The translations under genes and the position numbers were made by a program. This document shows, in pieces, positions 61,901 through 64,000 of a stretch of DNA of 64,000 bases. This stretch comes from Fragum whitleyi (lineage: Eukaryota > Mollusca > Bivalvia > Cardiida > Cardiidae). The number at the start of each line of letters is the position of its first letter. Positions within the stretch are counted from its first letter, which is position 1. The stretch covers positions 61,568,566 through 61,632,565 of the forward strand of contig OX411547.1 in the NCBI GenBank assembly GCA_948146395.1. Reading direction: 5' to 3'. Below the pieces are notes generated by a model. It was given only the letters and a program-made list of their open reading frames with translations, made no database searches and was not told where the DNA came from.

Positions 61901-62672
61901 TATAGGAGAATACTGAAGTAAAACATCAAAATTCTTCAATTCTGTCTTCATAAAGTAGAATTAAGCAACCTTCGAAAGTAAAAAATGTACAAATGTACAG
62001 TATCCAAAATGTTTTTTCTAGTGCTGAAATGTATTTTTTATGGCAAAGTTGAAACTTGTGTGTGCTACTGCTTTGAAATTGCTTTTTGATATACATATTT
62101 TATAATATATAAATAAATAATCTTAAAAAAGTAAAGATTCCTTATATGTTATTCCGGCCCGTTTTCTGACTAAAGGTTGGCTAAAAATCCCACAAATTGG
62201 CTAAAAAAAATCTCAATTGGCTAAAGTGTTGGCTAAAAGAAATTTTGACCCAGAGTAAGCCCTGGCAACCCTAACAATACATTGATTGAATGGAGTTTTA
62301 CGTTGCTTTCAACATTTTTTCAGTTATATCGCAGCAGCTGGACCACCTAACCATGGATTTCTGGTATTTCTCTCACCAGTACTACCATCACATCCTTTCC
62401 TAGCCTCCAGCTGCTATCTCACATTGGTCTACGATTATCAACCCGTTGGTAAGAGACAAATAGTCAGAACTAATGAAGGCCATTGTTGGGGATAAAGCCT
62501 GGGACCTCTAGATTGACAGTCCAATGTGCTACCAACTGCCCCATAACAATAAAGCCATGAAGGACCATGTTCCTGGTTATACCCACCAATTGAGATTGTT
62601 CCTCATCCATATCCATGACTGATCCACCTTTAATTGGTTGAAACTCACTGTCTTTGTTACTTCTTGTGGATG
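43852..62672 (-). CDS. SMARCC1/2: SWI/SNF complex subunit SMARCC (BAF155/BAF170/Moira type), 3' part, 15 coding exons
   Basis: Role known for the family: core scaffold subunit of SWI/SNF (BAF/PBAF) chromatin remodellers, nuclear. Exons (high to low): 62587-62672, 59478-59683, 58345-58458, 57626-57782, 56670-56783, 55593-55791, 54739-54861, 53612-53767, 52018-52100, 49821-49892, 49229-49378, 48067-48201, 45797-45941, 45255-45470, 43852-43931. All junctions are GT-AG and phases agree, giving 677 residues plus a stop; the first exon begins mid-codon, so the 5' end lies outside the window. Residues numbered from the first whole codon: acidic linker 1-57, SWIRM 58-150, SANT 233-281 ([20 protein letters not shown]), SMARCC-conserved region 292-390 ([18 protein letters not shown]), Glu/Lys/Asp-rich 385-465, coiled coil 487-560, Pro/Gly/Gln-rich tail 580-677. 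Vertebrates have two paralogues (SMARCC1 and SMARCC2); I cannot assign this copy to one. Confidence 0.96.
44092..44250. repeat. Long imperfect foldback element
   Basis: The left arm from GAGGTGCGTTTTTCAG and the right arm ending AAAACACACCTC are reverse complements over most of their length, with TTTTTAAGAT and TTCTTAA words mirrored on both sides. It lies in the intron between exons 14 and 15. No clear target-site duplication was found. Confidence 0.6.
44536..44847 (+). mobile_element. ~310-bp foldback-bearing element, copy 1
   Basis: Three intronic copies of one family: 44536-44847, 48864-49176 and 58949-59256. They share CGATTGG/TGATTGG, TTTTGTAAG(T/C)TTCTG, AGTAGTCCA, GATATTA, a GTATGAAACTAAAAA block and a closing ACAAATACTCTCTTCAT. 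The 3' half forms a long hairpin in each copy. No coding capacity, so it is probably a non-autonomous DNA element. This copy is the most diverged at its start. Confidence 0.65.
45255..45470 (-). CDS. SMARCC1/2: SMARCC exon 14 (Pro/Gly-rich tail)
   Basis: Acceptor CTTTACAG, donor GTGAGT, 216 nt. The product is low-complexity and Pro/Ser/Thr/Gly-rich ([20 protein letters not shown]). Vertebrate SMARCC proteins have a longer Pro/Gln-rich tail in the same place. The reading frame is fixed by the flanking split Gly codons. Confidence 0.9.
45546..45660. repeat. Dispersed repeat, copy 2 (other copy 40620-40745)
   Basis: Shares ATTGTGAAATTGAC, CTCCATT and TTCCAAACACTCACTCAAAA with the intergenic copy, in the same order. 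It is located in the intron between exons 13 and 14. Confidence 0.5.
45797..45941 (-). CDS. SMARCC1/2: SMARCC exon 13 (coiled coil continued, Gln-rich)
   Basis: Acceptor ATTGATAG, donor GTAATT, 145 nt. It encodes [20 protein letters not shown] then a Gln/Ala/Met-rich segment ([19 protein letters not shown]), as in the family just after the coiled coil. It ends one base into a Gly codon. Confidence 0.93.
46283..48050 (-). mobile_element. Older CAGT...ACTG repeat interrupted by a mariner-type insertion
   Basis: The two flanks, 46283-46486 and 47894-48050, match in reverse orientation the ends of the intact copy at 41076-41372. Shared words include AAAGAAGGGGATTT, GTCGCTTAAT, CTCGAGCAAGA, GAGGTTGTTTAAG and GGTCCGATAAGT-like blocks. 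The outer end reads ACTG followed by TA at 48051-48052. Joining the flanks would give about 360 bp, close to the intact copy's 297 bp. Confidence 0.55.
46487..47893. mobile_element. 1403-bp mariner-type element with perfect 28-bp inverted repeats
   Basis: The termini CGAGGGTTGTCCAGAAAGTT... (46489-46516) and their exact complement (47864-47891) are flanked by TA on both sides (46487-46488 and 47892-47893), the target duplication of the Tc1/mariner superfamily. The length suits a full mariner. However, no reading frame in it (longest about 90-94 codons, minus strand 46784-47068) shows recognisable transposase motifs, so it looks non-autonomous or carries unrelated internal sequence. Locally richer in CpG than its surroundings (about 47450-47540). 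It lies in the intron between exons 12 and 13. Confidence 0.75.
48067..48201 (-). CDS. SMARCC1/2: SMARCC exon 12 (coiled coil)
   Basis: Acceptor ATTTCAG, donor GTAAGT, 45 codons in phase 0. It encodes [20 protein letters not shown], then [20 protein letters not shown], the conserved leucine-zipper-like coiled coil through which SMARCC subunits associate with each other and other SWI/SNF subunits. The intron beyond the donor carries a transposon-derived block that ends only about 14 bp from this splice site. Confidence 0.95.
48864..49176 (+). mobile_element. ~310-bp foldback-bearing element, copy 2
   Basis: Begins TGCATTCTGATTGGCTGAAAA, identical in its first words to copy 3. The hairpin pairs GTATGAAACTAAAAACCTAA with the later TAGTTTTTAGTATCATAC. 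It ends about 50 bp from the donor of exon 11 (49228). Confidence 0.7.
49229..49378 (-). CDS. SMARCC1/2: SMARCC exon 11 (charged segment into Ala-rich helix)
   Basis: Acceptor TTTTACAG, donor GTAAGA, 50 codons, phase 0 at both ends. It begins with charged sequence ([20 protein letters not shown]) and ends with the conserved Ala-rich helix [18 protein letters not shown] that leads into the C-terminal coiled coil. Confidence 0.93.
49600..49765. repeat. TCTG/CAGA microsatellite-bearing stretch
   Basis: TGTCTGTCTGTCTG near 49624-49640 and CAGACAGACAGACAG near 49734-49750 are mirrored about 100 bp apart in the intron between exons 10 and 11. They are probably the ends of a small element; no coding sequence is present. 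Confidence 0.4.
49821..49892 (-). CDS. SMARCC1/2: SMARCC exon 10 (acidic)
   Basis: Acceptor TTCTTCAG, donor GTGAGT, exactly 24 codons ([20 protein letters not shown] then DKDE). It is phase 0 at both ends, so skipping it would keep the frame; an alternative cassette exon is possible but unproven. Confidence 0.85.
49945..51137 (+). mobile_element. Helentron-like (pearl/HINE-type) element with ~165-bp tandem repeats
   Basis: The left end has a hairpin (AAGCCATGAATGGCTT, 49953-49968) and then GCTCCAC. The core is at least five copies of a ~165-bp repeat marked by GAGAAATGACCT at 50088, 50253, 50418, 50583 and 50747, plus a weaker one near 50899. Then come a CGGACGCACGCACGGACGGACG run, a second hairpin (AAAGCC...GGCTTT) and GTGGAGCTAAAAA. 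This architecture matches non-autonomous Helentron relatives such as oyster pearl elements (family knowledge). It fills most of the intron between exons 9 and 10. The small ORFs inside are artefacts. Confidence 0.7.
51380..51441. repeat. Palindromic hairpin repeat, copy B
   Basis: GGTATAGACAAAGATCAGTC is mirrored by GGCTGATCTTAGTCTATACC around the centre ACATATGTGC. It is the same family as 41846-41909 and 56369-56435. Confidence 0.7.
52018..52100 (-). CDS. SMARCC1/2: SMARCC exon 9 (Glu/Lys-rich)
   Basis: Acceptor ATTCACAG, donor GTAAGA, 83 nt. It encodes a highly charged, probably disordered stretch ([20 protein letters not shown]), matching the acidic/basic low-complexity segment of SMARCC proteins. 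It was identified mainly because phase, splice sites and composition fit between exons 8 and 10. Confidence 0.85.
52533..52778 (+). mobile_element. Short Helentron-like element without a tandem core
   Basis: Left hairpin GTGTTTGTGAAACAC (52538-52552) followed by ATGCACCC. The right end has a GACA microsatellite (about 52715-52732), then ATGCCCCCGATCTCTCGATA and its mirrored GGGGGGCAT followed by AAAAA. The same order of parts (left hairpin, subterminal repeat, microsatellite, right hairpin, A-run) is seen in the elements at 49945 and 59780. Located in the intron between exons 8 and 9. Confidence 0.55.
53070..53515 (-). pseudogene. Decayed tandem copies of the 3' end of SMARCC exon 8 in intron 8
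   Basis: Copy a: 53278-53330 matches the real donor-side intron (53559-53611) at all but about 4 of 51 bases. It then runs into 53331-53398, which in the exon frame resembles exon 8 ([21 protein letters not shown]) but has a TAA just before the donor. Copy b: 53447-53510, with [12 protein letters not shown] and a weaker GTATGC donor. Copy c: about 53076-53130, with ALPEK. All are on the gene's strand. The in-frame stop and lost residues argue against use as a normal alternative exon, although copy a keeps an intact GTAGGT donor. Confidence 0.75.
53612..53767 (-). CDS. SMARCC1/2: SMARCC exon 8
   Basis: Acceptor ATTCACAG, donor GTAGGT, 156 nt. It continues the conserved helical region ([20 protein letters not shown]) and ends in a less conserved segment containing [16 protein letters not shown]. 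The last ~70 bases and the donor with ~50 intronic bases have degenerate copies further along the same intron (53076-53510), so this exon's 3' end has been repeatedly duplicated. Confidence 0.93.
54532..54569. repeat. Foldback repeat (13-bp arms), first of a small family
   Basis: AAGAATTGAAGAC and GTCTTCAATTCTT are perfect complements. A relative at 63280-63312 has the arms GAATTGAAGACTG and CAGTCTTCAATTC. The flanks also resemble each other and 56225-56300 (GATGATCC...AGGGTCCAA), suggesting a dispersed non-coding family. Confidence 0.55.
54739..54861 (-). CDS. SMARCC1/2: SMARCC exon 7 (SMARCC-specific conserved region)
   Basis: Acceptor TATTCCAG, donor GTGAGT, 123 nt. It encodes [20 protein letters not shown] followed by [20 protein letters not shown], among the most conserved stretches of SMARCC proteins outside SWIRM and SANT. 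Confidence 0.95.
55593..55791 (-). CDS. SMARCC1/2: SMARCC exon 6 (SANT domain)
   Basis: Acceptor TCTACAG, donor GTATGT, 199 nt. It holds the whole SANT (Myb-like) domain: [20 protein letters not shown], then [20 protein letters not shown] and [12 protein letters not shown], with the three spaced aromatic/hydrophobic helix residues. SANT domains bind histone tails or partner proteins. The exon ends one base into a Gly codon. Confidence 0.97.
55833..55868. repeat. Small perfect hairpin in intron
   Basis: GAGAATTTATCAA and TTGATAAATTCTC are exact complements separated by 10 nt, about 40 bp upstream of the exon 6 acceptor. A role in splicing is possible but unsupported. Confidence 0.5.
56069..56141 (-). 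repeat. tRNA-derived SINE head
   Basis: On the minus strand TGGCACAGTGATTAGGGC is a good A-box match, and GGGTTAAAATCC about 45 nt later resembles a B box. No complete cloverleaf is evident. It lies in the intron between exons 5 and 6. Confidence 0.5.
56369..56435. repeat. Palindromic hairpin repeat, copy C
   Basis: GCATAGACAAAGATCAGCCT is mirrored by AGGCTGCTCTTTGTCTATAC around a GT-rich centre. Same family as copies A and B. Confidence 0.7.
56670..56783 (-). CDS. SMARCC1/2: SMARCC exon 5 (linker before SANT)
   Basis: Acceptor ATTTCAG, donor GTAGGT, exactly 38 codons in phase 0. The product contains [14 protein letters not shown] followed by [15 protein letters not shown]; the NFGLRTD-Y motif is conserved in SMARCC proteins just before the SANT domain. 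Confidence 0.93.
57626..57782 (-). CDS. SMARCC1/2: SMARCC exon 4 (end of SWIRM and linker)
   Basis: Acceptor ATTTCAG, donor GTAATA, 157 nt. It encodes [20 protein letters not shown], the last SWIRM helix with its conserved aromatic residues, then a Pro-rich linker containing [19 protein letters not shown] that is characteristic of SMARCC proteins. Confidence 0.95.
58345..58458 (-). CDS. SMARCC1/2: SMARCC exon 3 (SWIRM core)
   Basis: Acceptor ATTTCAG, donor GTAGGT, 114 nt. It encodes [20 protein letters not shown] followed by [18 protein letters not shown], the conserved central helices of the SWIRM domain. The donor was chosen because two bases (AG) plus the first base of exon 4 complete the conserved Arg. 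Confidence 0.95.
58626..58700. repeat. Foldback relative of 41587-41668
   Basis: AAAAGATAATATTAATAAGT and the later ACTTGTTAATATCATCTTTT are imperfect complements, and the outer ATGTATGAAC is shared with the intergenic copy. Confidence 0.55.
58949..59256 (+). mobile_element. ~310-bp foldback-bearing element, copy 3
   Basis: Begins TGCATTCTGATTGGCTGAAAA. The hairpin half pairs TTGATTCCATGGAGGTATGA with TTCATGCCTCCATGAAATCA imperfectly. It lies in the intron between exons 2 and 3, about 220 bp from the exon 2 donor. Confidence 0.7.
59478..59683 (-). CDS. SMARCC1/2: SMARCC exon 2 (acidic linker and start of SWIRM)
   Basis: Acceptor TTTGTAG, donor GTAAGT, 206 nt. The first 29 codons are acidic ([20 protein letters not shown]). 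The SWIRM domain then begins [20 protein letters not shown] and runs into [24 protein letters not shown] is a helical domain that in this family takes part in assembly with other SWI/SNF subunits and in DNA binding. The exon ends with two bases of a Val codon completed by exon 3. Confidence 0.95.
59780..60406 (+). mobile_element. Helentron-like (pearl/HINE-type) element with ~147-bp tandem repeats
   Basis: The left hairpin GGACCATGATGGTCC (59786-59800) is followed by GCTCACCT (59807). The core repeats GGGCCATATTTGTGGC-like words at about 59971, 60119 and 60265. The right end has a hairpin GAGCACAATGTGCTC (60378-60392), AGGTGAGC (complement of the left GCTCACCT) and TAAAAA. It has the same layout as 49945-51137 but unrelated core repeats. 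Located in the intron between exons 1 and 2. Confidence 0.7.
60715..60800 (-). repeat. Dispersed repeat resembling the exon 1 donor region
   Basis: On the minus strand it shares TCAATTGGTGGGTA, ACCAG, ATGGTCC and TCATGGCT in order with 62550-62605, which spans the end of exon 1 and its donor. It also contains an inner palindrome around the ACCAATTG/CAATTGGT words. Confidence 0.55.
60891..61036. mobile_element. 146-bp foldback (MITE-like) element
   Basis: Ends TTAAGGTAGT and ACTACCTTAA are perfect complements. The centre AGGTTTCCTAATGA, AAA, TCATTAGGAAACCT forms a 14-bp stem with a 3-nt loop; the intervening arms also mirror each other imperfectly. A solo-arm relative occurs at 43569-43645 (GGTAGTGGAACC, AACATTTTAGAAGTAATGAA). 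Terminal TTAA could be a piggyBac-type target, but that is speculative. Confidence 0.7.
61054..62263 (+). mobile_element. Decayed hAT-superfamily transposon
   Basis: The left end AGGGGCTACGCT and right end AGAGTAAGCCCT are imperfect inverted repeats that fit the hAT CAGGG pattern. GGCAACC flanks both sides (61047-61053 and 62264-62270), consistent with a remnant of an 8-bp target duplication. Internal plus-strand traces at about 61680-61870 include [20 protein letters not shown] followed by CER, then in a shifted frame [16 protein letters not shown], typical of the hAT C-terminal dimerisation region. Stops and frameshifts show it is dead. Located in the intron between exons 1 and 2. Confidence 0.7.
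61680..61870 (+). pseudogene. hAT transposase C-terminal remnant
   Basis: This fragment resembles the C-terminus of hAT transposases and of their domesticated relatives (ZNF862-like). The motif PVSIADCER followed by a shifted NLENLM segment is diagnostic, with at least one frameshift and a premature stop. A separate 51-codon ORF at 61450-61605 ([20 protein letters not shown]) may be an upstream piece of the same protein but is not itself recognisable. Confidence 0.6.
62478..62550 (-). repeat. tRNA-derived SINE head
   Basis: On the minus strand GGGGCAGTTGGTAGCACATT is A-box-like and GGTCCCAGGCTTT a degenerate B-box. It lies about 40 bp into the intron after exon 1, downstream of the repeat that overlaps the exon 1 donor. 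Confidence 0.45.
62587..62672 (-). CDS. SMARCC1/2: SMARCC exon 1 of window (acidic linker)
   Basis: The acceptor is TATTTCAG and the exon starts with the last two bases of a split codon. It encodes residues 1-28, including [16 protein letters not shown], which corresponds to the linker before the SWIRM domain (the family has a similar Gly-Gly plus acidic stretch). The donor GTGGGT at 62586 was chosen because it leaves phase 0, as the next exon requires; the alternative GTATAA 4 bp on would break the frame. The last ~15 exonic bases and the donor lie in sequence shared with a dispersed repeat near 60730-60790. Confidence 0.8.
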
Positions 62673-63279
62673 CTGAAATATAGAAATACAATGTATACTT
62701 TTATACTTTATTCTTTATTGCATAAACACATATGGTTATAGCATATCAAATTATATAAATTCACCCATATATTATGTAATAAAGCTCATTTATCAGAAAA
62801 GCACATGTTTGTATGAACTAGTCTGTAATTCAGACAGTATACAGTATATGCAGTGAAGATATGTAATCTCACACAATATTCTTTTATAGACATTCAATTG
62901 ATACAGTGTTGAAATATTTTTGAGCAATAGCATAGCATTACTTAATCCTTCCCATGAGGAATGTATTATGTAACTGATGTATACAAAGCTTTGGCAAGAC
63001 GGTAGTCAAAAACCTGCCTGCACAGATGGGCAATTTGACCTTAACCATTACTGCTTATGTCCCAAAAATGGTCAAATCAGGGTTATAGTCTGACATTAAC
63101 AAATTAGGGTTCAAAAGACCCAATCATTGGGATCTAAGGGATCCTTTCTTAAATTTTGGGAGTTTTGCTTTAGGAACAGGCTATTATCTTGTATTTCGTA
63201 GATTAGTAGAGCTATTCCTTGGTTAAATGTAAAGAAATTGACAGAAGTATATCAATATTTATGGCTCCACTTCAGGATA

Positions 63280-63312
63280 GAATTGAAGACTGTTTAAAGC
63301 AGTCTTCAATTC
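63280..63312. repeat. Foldback repeat, second copy
   Basis: GAATTGAAGACTG, a 7-nt loop and CAGTCTTCAATTC: perfect 13-bp arms, the same family as 54532-54569. Confidence 0.6.
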
Positions 63313-63504
63313 TTTATGGGACTCACATCACATAGGTTTGAGGGTCCTGGCTACTTGTCTTTGAGTCTCAGATGCACATAACCTGCCTCCCTTAAAACCC
63401 TGAACAAATTCAATGGGAAAAGGGCTAAACGGTGATTACACATACACAATTTAAAACTTAAAAGATGCAGTCCAAAGAAAACATAGGCAGCCATGTGACA
63501 AAGC

Positions 63505-64000
63505 CTGTATGTTTGGTTCAAGGTCAGCTGTAAGGTCATCTTTACAATTTTTCTGTAGGATTTACCCTTTTTGACGGTTGACCCCATAACTGTACAGCTA
63601 CTTGCATATAACTAAAAATACATGTTTAAGAGAGTGGGACCTCTTGTATGTTTGGTTCAGGTGTAACTGTACGGCCACTTGCATATATTTATACGCACCC
63701 GTTTTAGAGAGCGTTACCTCCTGTATGTTTTATTCCAGAGGTGGGTCTTCAAGGTTAGATGTAAGGTTATTGCTATATATGATTTACCCTTTTTGAGGGC
63801 TGACCCTGTAATTGTACCACTACTTACATAAAGTCATGTACCTGTTTTAGAGAGTGGGACCTCCTGTATGTGAAGTTTTTGTGTTGAGTCCTTAAATTCA
63901 GCTGTAAGGTCATCTTCATCATACTTTCTATACGATTTACACTTTTTGAGGGCTACCATGTAACTGTACGGCCACTTGCATATATTAATACATACCTGTT
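63505..64000. repeat. Degenerate ~140-bp tandem repeat
   Basis: The marker CTGTATG or TTGTATG after AGAGTGGGACCTC recurs at about 63505, 63644, 63721 and 63864, giving spacings near 140, 77 and 143 bp. CAGCTGTAAGGTCATCTT, GATTTACCCTTTTTGA and GTAACTGTACGGCCACTTGC recur inside. It runs off the right edge of the window. This could be the core of another Helentron-like element. Confidence 0.65.

Larger units (their letters stand above)
62673..64000. other. Intronic sequence upstream of the first visible SMARCC exon
   Basis: No exon was recognised here on the minus strand; the codon split at 62672 shows that a preceding coding exon exists further upstream. The interval contains the foldback at 63280-63312 and the tandem repeat from about 63505, and is otherwise featureless AT-rich sequence. 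The 78-codon minus-strand ORF at 63351-63587 overlaps the tandem repeat and has no family resemblance. Confidence 0.6.

Overview
This window looks like nuclear DNA of an invertebrate animal, most likely a bivalve mollusc. It is AT-rich, holds a multi-exon gene with canonical GT-AG introns, and its introns are full of short foldback elements, tRNA-derived SINE heads and Helentron-like elements built from short tandem repeats, a mix I associate with bivalve genomes. The phylum call is inference; the animal, non-vertebrate call is firmer. There is no sign of bacterial genes, CRISPR arrays or operons.

Region 1 (1-39914) is one continuous head-to-tail array of a 1405-bp unit: 29 units plus a 647-bp terminal partial unit, continuing beyond the left edge. 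The copies are almost identical; the only differences I saw are a few 1-3 bp insertions, two substitutions and three shortened units (862, 934 and 937 bp). No rRNA, snRNA, tRNA or histone gene is visible in the unit, and its only repeated ORF (61 codons, minus strand) has no recognisable family. The array ends exactly at unit position 647|648. That same point is one breakpoint of the 471-bp deletion in two short units, and it sits in the loop of a hairpin.

Region 2 (39915-43851) is intergenic or 3'-UTR sequence made largely of old repeats: a duplicated ~110-bp segment, a ~297-bp CAGT-ended element, foldbacks, two tRNA-derived SINE heads and a diverged relative of part of the satellite unit.

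Region 3 (43852-62672, minus strand) carries the 3' two thirds of a SMARCC1/SMARCC2 (BAF155/BAF170, Drosophila Moira) gene. Fifteen coding exons with consistent splice phases encode 677 residues and a stop: an acidic linker, SWIRM domain, SANT domain, SMARCC-specific region, charged Glu/Lys segment, long coiled coil and Pro/Gly/Gln-rich tail. The 5' exons (chromo/BRCT-like N-terminal region) lie beyond the right edge. The product is a scaffold subunit of SWI/SNF (BAF/PBAF) chromatin remodellers.

The introns hold three Helentron/pearl-like elements, a 1403-bp element with perfect 28-bp mariner-type inverted repeats nested in an older repeat, a decayed hAT transposon with terminal repeats and flanking direct repeats, three copies of a ~310-bp foldback element, hairpin repeats and SINE heads. 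Two observations bear on the gene itself. Intron 8 has degenerate tandem copies of the 3' part of exon 8 with its donor site. The donor of the first visible exon lies in sequence shared with a dispersed repeat. Region 4 (62673-64000) is intronic, ending in a degenerate ~140-bp tandem repeat.
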